This document shows positions 1 to 6,879 of a stretch of DNA of 20,286 nt, piece after piece. Below the pieces are notes generated by a model. That model saw nothing but the letters and a program-made list of their open reading frames with translations. It had not been told where the DNA came from and did not search any database. Position 1 is the stretch's first letter, and each line of letters opens with the position of its first letter. The stretch covers positions 1 through 20,286 of the forward strand of contig CAIUGQ010000741.1 of NCBI GenBank assembly GCA_903898725.1, read 5' to 3'. Source of the DNA: an uncultured Burkholderiales bacterium. Lineage in GTDB: Bacteria > Pseudomonadota > Gammaproteobacteria > Burkholderiales > Burkholderiaceae_E. Made by a program: the position numbers and the translations under genes.

Positions 1-89
1 CGATCGGCCGGGCACGGAACGAGGGCCTGCGTGCGGCGGCCGCCGCGCTGCGCGGCGACACCGTCTCCGACGCGCTGCACCGGGCCTGA
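1..89 (+). CDS. 3' end of an unidentified gene (partial)
   Basis: The frame beginning at base 3 is open to a TGA at 87-89 and encodes 28 residues ending in SDALHRA. Nearly every codon ends in G or C, as in the genes around it, and the stop is followed by a non-coding repeat, so this is plausibly the tail of a gene entering from the left. The tail is Ala/Arg-rich and helical-looking, with no recognisable motif, and I cannot name the product. It converges with the minus-strand operon that ends at 171. A chance open frame is possible because only 89 bases are visible. Confidence 0.4.
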   Translation, partial: IGRARNEGLRAAAAALRGDTVSDALHRA

Positions 90-93
90 CGCA

Positions 94-167
94 GGCGCCG
101 CGTCGCGCGGTCCCTGCGTTCGTTGCCGCCGGCGCCGCGCCGCGCGGTTCCTTCGTTCGTTGCCGCG
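94..167. repeat. Imperfect tandem repeat, 2 x 37 bp
   Basis: Bases 94-130 and 131-167 are adjacent 37-bp units identical at 33 of 37 positions (differences at unit positions 10, 19, 23 and 37). Both units contain GGCGCCGCG and CGTTCGTTGCCGC. The repeat fills the gap between two convergent genes, starting 5 bases after the left gene's stop and ending 3 bases before the stop of the membrane protein at 171. No hairpin with a T-tract is visible. It may be a local duplication or one end of a longer dispersed repeat family. Confidence 0.75.
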
Positions 168-170
168 GGC

Positions 171-1157
171 TCAGGCCCGGCTGTCCGCCCCCACGCGCCA
201 GCGCGGTGCCAGCGCGACGCCGGCGGCGGTCACCAGCGCGCAGCCGATGGTGAGTCCCTGGAGCAGGGTCGCGGCGACGAAGCCGGCGGCGGGGTCGACG
301 CCGACCGGCGCCAGCGCCCAGTGGTAGGCGAGCTGGAAGGTGCCGACGTAGCCCGGTGCGGCGGGCAGGGCTAGCGCGAGCGTCGACAGCGCGCTGCACA
401 GCACGATCGTCGCCGGATCGACCTGGATGCCGGCCGCCCACAGCGTGGCCGCCACGCTCGCCACCCAGCCCAGCCACTGCACGATGCACCAGCCGAGGTA
501 GCGCCCGAGGAAGGCCGGGTCGCGCAGCGTGGCGAGCCCGTCGCAGCAGGCGTCGGACTGGTGCCGCAGCACGCCGGCGAGCGCCGGCGGCAGACGGTCC
601 GCGATCGCCGCGACGGTCGCGCGGACCGCGTCCGGCCGCAGGGTCGCCCAGGCGAGCACCGCGATCGCCACCGCCACGGCCGCGCCGATCGCGAGGCCCA
701 CGTGCCAGAGCACGGGGGCGGAGGGCACCGGCAGCACGGCGGCGGCCAGCGCCAGGCCCGCCAGCGCGAAGAGCAGGTCGACGACCCGCTCGACGGCCAT
801 CGACGAGACCATCGAGCCGGCGGGCACGCCCAGCCCGCGGACCGCGACCGCGATCCGGGCGAGCTCGCCCGCCTGCATGGGCAGCACGAAGTTGGCGAGG
901 TAGCCGGCCATCTGCGAGGGCATCACCTCGGCCGCGCGGGTCGCGCGCAGGGGCGCGAGCGAGGCGGCGATGCGCTCGGCGCGCGCGCGCATCACCATCG
1001 CGAAGCCGGCGACGTAGAGCGCCACCGGCCAGGGCTCGACGGCCGCGAAGGCGGCGCCGAGCGCCTCCAGGGACATGCCGCGCACGACCACCGCGAGGTA
1101 GGCCGCGCTCGCCAGCGCACCGAGCGCCAGCGAGACGATCGTGCGCGTGCGGCTCAC
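171..1157 (-). CDS. MprF/AglD-like integral membrane protein (LPG-synthase TM family, UPF0104)
   Basis: This is a 328-residue, highly hydrophobic protein with about seven or eight membrane segments, beginning with one at residues 7-25. Family hallmarks are NFVLPMQAGELAR (89-101), ERVVDLL (123-129) and LPAAPGYVGTFQ (264-275), matching the membrane half of lysyl-phosphatidylglycerol synthases and of AglD-like proteins. The soluble synthetase half is absent. Stand-alone members are common in polysaccharide and lipid-glycosylation loci, where a lipid flippase or carrier role has been proposed; that role is inferred here. The GTG start at 1157 overlaps the dehydrogenase stop by 4 bp (GTGA), so translation is probably coupled. 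It is the last gene of the minus-strand operon. Confidence 0.85.
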   Translation of the reverse strand: MSRTRTIVSLALGALASAAYLAVVVRGMSLEALGAAFAAVEPWPVALYVAGFAMVMRARAERIAASLAPLRATRAAEVMPSQMAGYLANFVLPMQAGELARIAVAVRGLGVPAGSMVSSMAVERVVDLLFALAGLALAAAVLPVPSAPVLWHVGLAIGAAVAVAIAVLAWATLRPDAVRATVAAIADRLPPALAGVLRHQSDACCDGLATLRDPAFLGRYLGWCIVQWLGWVASVAATLWAAGIQVDPATIVLCSALSTLALALPAAPGYVGTFQLAYHWALAPVGVDPAAGFVAATLLQGLTIGCALVTAAGVALAPRWRVGADSRA

Positions 1158-2875
1158 CCGAGACCGGCCGCGGCGCGGGTCAGGCGCAGCGAGAAGCCCG
1201 CATGGACCGGCACGTCGAGCCGCGCCGAGGGCGGCGCGATCGCGCAACCGGTCGGGCAGGTGTCGGCCAGCCGGCGGACCTCGTCGAGCGAGACCGCGTT
1301 GAAGCCGTCCGGCGCGAAGCGGCTGTTCAGGAAGTCGATCAGTGCGGCGAGCTCGTTGCCGACGCCGTGCTCCATCGCGCGGAACGAACGCTCGACGAAG
1401 TCGACAAACTCGGGCGCCGGCGGCTGGCTGCCGCGACCGATGCCGACGTGTCCGATCGCGCGGCCCGCGAAGGCCGAGGCCGGATAGAGGTTCGCGCCGT
1501 CGAGCAGCACACGCGCACGCGGCGCGGCCGCAAGGAGGGCGTCGAGTCCGCGCTGATAGACGCCGTGGCCGGTGCACATCACCACCCACTCGGCCTCGGC
1601 GAGCGTGGCGCCCAGGTCGTTCGAGAAGCAGTCGGTGAGTCCGGTGCGCGCCAGGTTCTGGTCGTCCGGCTTCACGTACGGATCGTGGATCGTCACCGTG
1701 CAGCCGCGGGCACGCAGCGCCCGGCCGAGCGCGAGCGTCGGCGCATTGCGGGTGTCCTCGGAGTCGAAGCGGTAGGCCGCGCCCAGCAGCGCGACGCGAC
1801 GGCCGTCGACGCGGCCGAAGCGGCGTTCGGCATGGGCGACCGAGGCCGCCGGCGACTCGTCGTTGATGGTGCGCGACAGCAGGATCAGGCTGCGCGAGAT
1901 GTCCATGCCGGCCTCGCGGGCCCGCCACCACAGCAGCACGCCGTCCTTGGGCAGGCAGTGGCCGCCGACGCCGATGGTCGGCACCAGCACGCCGCCGCTG
2001 GGCACGGCGGTCGCCGACCCCGAGGCGTCGTCGGCCTGGGCGATGCGGGTGTTCACCGCGTCGCGGACCGCATAGAAGTCGATGTCGTGCGCGTCGCACC
2101 AGCGCACCACCTCGGCGGCGAACGCGATCCGCACGTCGCGGTAGGCGTTCTCCAGCGTCTTGACGACCTCGGCCGACAGGCTGTTGGTCCGGTGCAGCAC
2201 GCCCTCGGTGACGATGCGGGCGTAGATGCGCGAGACCAGCACCGGCGTGAGCGGATGCAGGCCGGCGATCAGCTTGTCGGAGCGGGCGACCCGCTCCACC
2301 AGCCGCCCTGGCATCACGCGGTTCGGGCTGTTGCCCAGCAGGATGTCGCGACCCTCGACCAGGCCGTGGCGGGCGAAGTGCTCGCGGATCACGGTGGCCA
2401 TCGTCGACGGCGCGAGCGTGGACTCGAAGACCACCACCGGCACGTTGCCCGCGGGCTTGTTCGCCAGCGCGCGAGCGAGATGTCCGAGGGCCTCCATCAG
2501 CGGACCGTAGTCCGGGCCGTCGCCATCGCGGTCGGTCTGCACCGAGACCAGCACCAGGTCGGCATCGGCGACGTCGTTCCAGTCGTGGGTGGCCGACAGC
2601 ACGCCTTCGGCCACTGCATCGCGCACGATCGCGTCGAGCGCCGGCTCCACGCCGCCGATCACCGATTCGCCGCGGTTGATCGCGTCGACCTTCCACCCCG
2701 AGGTGGGCGAGGCGCGCTGGACGACGAGCACGTGCGCCGGGGCGTCGTGGCCCTCGCGGATGCGGGCATGGGCGAGCAGGGCGGCCATCGGCATGCCGAC
2801 GATGCCGGGGCCGACGACGGCGATCTTGCGCACCGACCAGTCGGCGTCGTGTTCGGAAGTGAAGCGAAGCGGCAT
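1154..2875 (-). CDS. Nucleotide-sugar 6-dehydrogenase, UDP-GlcNAc/ManNAc type (WbpA role), with C-terminal extension
   Basis: This is a 573-residue member of the UDP-glucose/GDP-mannose dehydrogenase family, which oxidises C6 of a UDP-sugar to a carboxylate with NAD in two steps. The NAD-binding loop GPGIVGMP lies at 22-29. The central lysine region AEVVKTLENAYRD spans about 235-247. The catalytic cysteine is Cys307 in GVGGHCLPKD, and the C-terminal UDP-binding domain runs from about 360 to 475. Among the five wbp-type enzymes here it best fits oxidation of UDP-GlcNAc to UDP-GlcNAcA, though UDP-ManNAc or UDP-Glc cannot be excluded. At 573 residues it is longer than the usual ~430, and about 90 residues after 480 match no domain I know. 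The ATG start is preceded by GGAG at a good distance. A 44-bp gap separates it from the upstream gene. Confidence 0.9.
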   Translation of the reverse strand: MPLRFTSEHDADWSVRKIAVVGPGIVGMPMAALLAHARIREGHDAPAHVLVVQRASPTSGWKVDAINRGESVIGGVEPALDAIVRDAVAEGVLSATHDWNDVADADLVLVSVQTDRDGDGPDYGPLMEALGHLARALANKPAGNVPVVVFESTLAPSTMATVIREHFARHGLVEGRDILLGNSPNRVMPGRLVERVARSDKLIAGLHPLTPVLVSRIYARIVTEGVLHRTNSLSAEVVKTLENAYRDVRIAFAAEVVRWCDAHDIDFYAVRDAVNTRIAQADDASGSATAVPSGGVLVPTIGVGGHCLPKDGVLLWWRAREAGMDISRSLILLSRTINDESPAASVAHAERRFGRVDGRRVALLGAAYRFDSEDTRNAPTLALGRALRARGCTVTIHDPYVKPDDQNLARTGLTDCFSNDLGATLAEAEWVVMCTGHGVYQRGLDALLAAAPRARVLLDGANLYPASAFAGRAIGHVGIGRGSQPPAPEFVDFVERSFRAMEHGVGNELAALIDFLNSRFAPDGFNAVSLDEVRRLADTCPTGCAIAPPSARLDVPVHAGFSLRLTRAAAGLG

Positions 2876-2919
2876 ATCAGGGTCTCCGCGATGGACGAGT
2901 GGGGTCCGGTGGGACGGCC

Positions 2920-3978
2920 TCAGGCCGGCTGGGGTTCGGTGACGGGTTCGGGCAGGGCGAGCGGCTGCATCGGCTGGCCGCCGTTGCGCAGCGAGCGCTC
3001 GGCCGCCTCGAGCACGCGCAGCACGCGCAGCCCGTCGTGGCCGTCGCTGACCGGCGTGGCGCGGGTCCGCACGCACTGCACGAAGTGCTGGACCTCGACC
3101 CGCAGCGGCTCGGTGAACGGGATGTGCGGCACGAGGATGTCGCCGAAGCGCAGCCCCGCGTACTCGGCGAAGCCGTCGTAGTCGGTGCGGACGTTCGCGC
3201 CCTTGTCGTAGATGCGCAGCTTCTCGGTCGACTCCAGGTCGTCGAACACCGCCATCCGGCGACTGCCGACGATGGTCATCTTCCGGGTCTTGTGCGGGTC
3301 GAGCCAGCTGACGTGCACGTGCGCCATCGACTTGTCGCCGAAGCGCATCGTCATGAAGGCCACGTCCTCCACGCCCTTGTGGATGCAGGACTGGCCGCGC
3401 GCCGCCACGTCGGTCGGCTCCTGACCGAGCATGAACAGGATCGAGGAGACGTCGTGCGGCGCGAAGCTCCAGAGCACGTTCTCGTCCTCGCGGATGGTCC
3501 CCAGGTTCAGGCGCTGCGTGGAGATGTAGTGGATCGTGCCGAGTTCGCCGGCGCGGATCATGTCGCGCAGCCGGATCACCACCGGGTGGTACTCCAGCAG
3601 GTGACCGACCATCAGCACGCGGCCGCCGGCCTCGGCCAGGCGCTGCAGCTCCACGCCGTGGGCGAGGTCGAGCACCATCGGCTTCTCGAGGTACAGGTCG
3701 CGGCCGGCGCGCAGCACCATCTTGCCGAGCGCGTGATGGGTGGGCGCGGGCGTGGCGACCACCACCGCGTCGACTTCCGGGTCGTCGAGGACGTCGCCGA
3801 GGCGGCGGGTGGTGCGCGCCTCCGGATACTGGCGCGCGGCGGCCGCGAGCCTGCGCTCGTCGACGTCGCAGATCCAGCGCAGCCGCGCATCGCGCAGGCC
3901 GTCGAGGTTGCGGGCGAGGTTGTTGCCCCAGCCGCCGATGCCCACCAGGGCGAGACCGACCGTGTCGCGTGCCGTCAT
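2920..3978 (-). CDS. wbpB: Gfo/Idh/MocA oxidoreductase, UDP-GlcNAcA 3-dehydrogenase (WbpB role)
   Basis: This is a 352-residue NAD-dependent dehydrogenase. The N-terminal Rossmann domain has GIGGWG (13-18). The family signature EKP lies at 98-100 with Lys99, and SFAPHDVSS carries His175/Asp176, the usual proton-relay region. Its text resembles the Gfo/Idh proteins that sit next to WbpD/WbpE-type genes and oxidise the 3-OH of UDP-GlcNAcA to give the 3-keto sugar for transamination. The assignment rests on family plus context, since Gfo/Idh enzymes act on many sugars. It starts at an ATGA overlap with the epimerase stop (3975-3978). Confidence 0.85.
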   Translation of the reverse strand: MTARDTVGLALVGIGGWGNNLARNLDGLRDARLRWICDVDERRLAAAARQYPEARTTRRLGDVLDDPEVDAVVVATPAPTHHALGKMVLRAGRDLYLEKPMVLDLAHGVELQRLAEAGGRVLMVGHLLEYHPVVIRLRDMIRAGELGTIHYISTQRLNLGTIREDENVLWSFAPHDVSSILFMLGQEPTDVAARGQSCIHKGVEDVAFMTMRFGDKSMAHVHVSWLDPHKTRKMTIVGSRRMAVFDDLESTEKLRIYDKGANVRTDYDGFAEYAGLRFGDILVPHIPFTEPLRVEVQHFVQCVRTRATPVSDGHDGLRVLRVLEAAERSLRNGGQPMQPLALPEPVTEPQPA

Positions 3979-5102
3979 GACCGTGCTTCCTTGCTCAAAG
4001 TCCGGATGCCTTCGACGATCCGCGCACCCGCGCGTCCGCCGCCATACAGGTCCAGCGCCCGTGCGCGCAGGGCGTCGCGGTCGTGGTGCGCGGCGAGATG
4101 CCGCGCGATCGCCGCGTCGATCGAGGCCGCGTCGGTGGCGAGCACGTTGGCCCCGCACTCGACGGTCTCGATCCACTCGGTGCGCCCGCGCAGCGTCACG
4201 CAGGGCACGCCGAGCAGGAACGCTTCCTTCTGCACGCCGCCCGAATCCGTCAGCACCATCGATGCATGACCGGTCAGGTGCAGGAAGTCGAGCGGGCCCA
4301 GCGGTTCGGTCACGCGCACGCCGGCGCGCAGTGCCGTCTCGTGCCAGTGCGGGGCGAGTTCGGCGATCGCGGCCCGGGTGCGAGGATGCAGCGGCAGCAC
4401 CAGCGTGCCGAGGCGCGCGGCGGCCGAGGCGAGCGCCTCCAGCAGGCCGGGCAGCACCTCGGGACGCGTGCTCTCGGCCCGGTGCAGCGTCGCCATCGCA
4501 TAGCGGCGGGGCGCCAGGCCCAGCGTCTGCAGGATGTGCGAGTGGGCAGCGGCGATGCCCTCGGCATGCAGCACGGCCTCGGCCGACACGTCGCCGCTCA
4601 GCATCGTGCGCTCGCCGAGCCCCTCGACCCGCAGCCGATCCCGGGCGGTCTCGGTCGGCGCGAACAGCAGGTCGCACAGGTGATCGACCGCGACGCGGTT
4701 GAGCTCCTCGGGCATCGACCGGTCGAAGCTGCGCAGCCCGGCCTCGACATGGGCGCAGGGCACGCCCAGCTTGGTCGCGGCGAGCGCGCCGGCGAGCGTG
4801 GAGTTGGTGTCGCCGTAGACCACCACCGCATCGGGCCGCAGATCCAGCAGCGTCGCCTCGATCGCCTCGAGCATTCGACCGGTCTGCCGTCCGTGCGGGC
4901 CCGAGCCGATCGCGAGCGCGGCGACCGGTTCGGGCAGGTCCAGTTCGTCGAAGAAGGCGTCCGACATCGCCGGGTCGTAATGCTGACCGGTGTGCACGAC
5001 CAGCGGCTCGCCGTGGCTGGCGGCGGCCTGCGCACGCAGCACCACGCCGAGCTTGGGGAACTGCGGCCGGGCACCGACGAGGTGGACGACGCGTGCGCTC
5101 AT
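3975..5102 (-). CDS. wbpI: UDP-GlcNAc3NAcA 2-epimerase, WbpI type (non-hydrolysing WecB family)
   Basis: This is a 375-residue, full-length member of the non-hydrolysing UDP-GlcNAc 2-epimerase family (GT-B fold). Conserved blocks are GARPQFPK (10-17), HTGQH (37-41), GDTNST (97-102), HVEAGLRS (118-125) and PEELNR (131-136), plus the UDP-binding TDSGGVQKEAF and the following TEWIETVECGANVL stretch. The GARPQF and VHTGQHYD text and the C-terminal block look closer to Pseudomonas WbpI than to WecB. WbpI inverts C2 of UDP-2,3-diacetamido-2,3-dideoxy-glucuronate to the manno form. Plain UDP-GlcNAc to UDP-ManNAc epimerisation is the alternative. It has ATGA overlaps with the genes on both sides. Confidence 0.92.
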   Translation of the reverse strand: MSARVVHLVGARPQFPKLGVVLRAQAAASHGEPLVVHTGQHYDPAMSDAFFDELDLPEPVAALAIGSGPHGRQTGRMLEAIEATLLDLRPDAVVVYGDTNSTLAGALAATKLGVPCAHVEAGLRSFDRSMPEELNRVAVDHLCDLLFAPTETARDRLRVEGLGERTMLSGDVSAEAVLHAEGIAAAHSHILQTLGLAPRRYAMATLHRAESTRPEVLPGLLEALASAAARLGTLVLPLHPRTRAAIAELAPHWHETALRAGVRVTEPLGPLDFLHLTGHASMVLTDSGGVQKEAFLLGVPCVTLRGRTEWIETVECGANVLATDAASIDAAIARHLAAHHDRDALRARALDLYGGGRAGARIVEGIRTLSKEARS

Positions 5103-6286
5103 TCGTGGAAGGCCGCCACCGCGTCGACGACCGCCTGGAGCTGCTCGGGCTCGAGGTCCGGATGGACCGGGAGCGCGAGCGTGCATGCCGCCGCGGCCTC
5201 GGCCTGCGGGCAGTCGCCCGCGGCGTGGCCGAGCGAGGCGAAGCAGGCCTGCAGGTGCAGCGGCACCGGGTAGTAGACCTCGGTGCCGATGCGCTCGGCG
5301 GCGAGGTGCGCCCGCAGCGCGTCGCGCCGGGGGCTGCGGATCACGTACTGGTTGAAGACGTGGCGGTAGCCGTCGCGGACCACCGGCAGGCCGATCGTGC
5401 CCGCGAGGCCGGCGGCGCGGAAGGCCGCGTCGTAGCGGGCCGCGTTCGCGCGGCGCGCCTCGGTCCAGCGGTCGAGGTGCTTGAGCTTGACGCGCAGGAC
5501 CGCGGCCTGCAGTTCGTCGAGCCGCAGGTTGGCGCCGATCACCGCATGGTGGTACTTCGGCTTGCCGCCGTGCACGCGCAGCACGCGCATGCGCTCGGCG
5601 AGCGTCGGGTCGGCCGCGGTGCACAGGCCGGCATCGCCGAAGGCGCCGAGGTTCTTGCTCGGGAAGAACGAGAAGCATCCGATGGTGCCGAGCGCGCCGG
5701 CCCGCCGGCCACCGGCGATCTCGGCGCCGATCGCCTGCGCCGCGTCCTCGATGATCGGCAGCCCGTGTTCGGCGGCGATGGGCGCGAGCGCGTCCATGTC
5801 GGCGCACTGGCCGTAGAGGTGCACCGGCATCAGCGCGCGCACGCGGGCGCCGCTCGGACGGTGGACGAGGGCCCCGTCGCGTCGCTCGCAGTCGCGGGCG
5901 ATCGTCGCGCGGACCGCCGCCGGCGACAGGTTGCAGGTGTCCGCGTCGATGTCGCAGAAGATCGGCCGCGCGCCGAGCCGCGCGATCGTGCCGGCCGTCG
6001 CGAAGAAGCTGTACGGCGAGGTGAGCACCGCATCGCCCGGGCCGATGCCCAGCGCCATCAGCGCCAGCAGCAGCGCATCGGTGCCCGACGAGGTGCCGAT
6101 GCCATGGGCGGCCTGAGAGTAGTCGGCGATCTCGCGCTCGAGCGCGGCCACGTTCGGTCCGAGGATGAAGTGCTGCGACTCGCAGACCGCCTCGATGGCC
6201 GGCAGGATCTCGTCGCGCAGCGCGCGCCACTGTGCCTTCAGGTCGAGCAGCGGGATCTCGGGTCGGACGAGGGTGCTCTGGGTCAT
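5099..6286 (-). CDS. wbpE: DegT/DnrJ/EryC1 aminotransferase, UDP-3-keto-GlcNAcA aminotransferase (WbpE role)
   Basis: This is a 395-residue PLP-dependent sugar aminotransferase. It opens with IPLLDLKAQW and contains SSGTDALLLAL (66-76), the VHLYGQCADMD block (155-165), EDAAQAIGA (180-188) and SFFPSKNLGAFGDAG with the predicted PLP lysine at Lys211. The C-terminal YYPVPLHLQ block helps define the sugar site in this family. The protein resembles WbpE, which places an amino group at C3 of UDP-3-keto-GlcNAcA using glutamate as donor. Neighbours supply its presumed substrate (WbpA and WbpB roles) and acetylate its product (WbpD role). It starts in an ATGA overlap with the acetyltransferase stop at 6283-6286. 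Confidence 0.93.
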   Translation of the reverse strand: MTQSTLVRPEIPLLDLKAQWRALRDEILPAIEAVCESQHFILGPNVAALEREIADYSQAAHGIGTSSGTDALLLALMALGIGPGDAVLTSPYSFFATAGTIARLGARPIFCDIDADTCNLSPAAVRATIARDCERRDGALVHRPSGARVRALMPVHLYGQCADMDALAPIAAEHGLPIIEDAAQAIGAEIAGGRRAGALGTIGCFSFFPSKNLGAFGDAGLCTAADPTLAERMRVLRVHGGKPKYHHAVIGANLRLDELQAAVLRVKLKHLDRWTEARRANAARYDAAFRAAGLAGTIGLPVVRDGYRHVFNQYVIRSPRRDALRAHLAAERIGTEVYYPVPLHLQACFASLGHAAGDCPQAEAAAACTLALPVHPDLEPEQLQAVVDAVAAFHE

Positions 6287-6879
6287 GCGTCGTGCTCCGC
6301 GGTCAGGCCTTCGGCGGTCCGGAGGTAGGTGTCGCCGCAGCTGCGGCAGGTGGTGCGCTCGCCTGCAGGGCCCTTGGCGGCCAGCGGCAGCGAGACGCCG
6401 CATCGGCAGACCCAGCCGCGCAGGCGGGCCGGATTGCCGTGGACGAGCGCGAAATCGGGGACGTCGCGGGTGACGACGGCGCCGGCGCCGACGAAGCACC
6501 AGCGCCCGAGCGTGACGCCGCAGACGATCGTCGAGTTGGCGCCGAGCGTCGCGCCGCGGCCGACGGACGTCCGCCGGAACTCGTGCTTGCGCTCGACGTG
6601 GCTGCGCGGATTGATCACGTTGGTGAAGACCACGGACGGTCCGCAGAAGACGTCGTCGTCGAGCTCCACGCCGGTGTACACCGACACGTTGTTCTGGATC
6701 TTCACGCCGTTGCCGATCCGCACCTTCGGGGCGACCACGACGTTCTGGCCGAACACGCAGTTCGCACCGATCGTGCTGTCGGCCATCACGTGCGCGAAAT
6801 GCCAGATGCGGGTCCCGGCACCGATGGTGCAGGGGGTGTCGACGACGGCGGTCGGGTGCGCGAACCAGTCAGGCTGCAA
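6283..6879 (-). CDS. wbpD: Hexapeptide-repeat N-acetyltransferase, UDP-GlcNAc3NA N-acetyltransferase (WbpD/WlbB type)
   Basis: This is a left-handed beta-helix acetyltransferase of about 198 residues. The stretch from NNVSVYTGVELDDDVFCGP through FTNVINPRS to GATLGANSTIVCGVTLG (about 63-125) is diagnostic of WbpD/WlbB, which acetylates the 3-amino group of the UDP-sugar using acetyl-CoA. I chose the TTG at 6879 because GGAGGA lies 7 bases upstream and the protein then begins directly at the conserved HPTAVVD. The alternative ATG at 6903 adds eight non-conserved residues and has no visible ribosome site. The C-terminus carries CRC (158-160) and CRSC (178-181), a possible small zinc site. It overlaps the amidotransferase end by 11 bp. 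Confidence 0.9.
   Translation of the reverse strand: MQPDWFAHPTAVVDTPCTIGAGTRIWHFAHVMADSTIGANCVFGQNVVVAPKVRIGNGVKIQNNVSVYTGVELDDDVFCGPSVVFTNVINPRSHVERKHEFRRTSVGRGATLGANSTIVCGVTLGRWCFVGAGAVVTRDVPDFALVHGNPARLRGWVCRCGVSLPLAAKGPAGERTTCRSCGDTYLRTAEGLTAEHDA

Noticed and set aside
31..374. Small plus-strand open frames over the tandem repeat
   Set aside because: They run through the repeat and into the antisense of the membrane-protein gene, and the translations are Arg/Ala-rich with no ribosome site.
356..3181. Very long plus-strand open frame (over 900 codons) opposite the dehydrogenase and membrane-protein genes
   Set aside because: The translation is Arg/Ala/His-rich low-complexity text with no domain, and it lies antisense to two genes with clear family motifs. 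Long empty frames are expected in DNA of this GC content.
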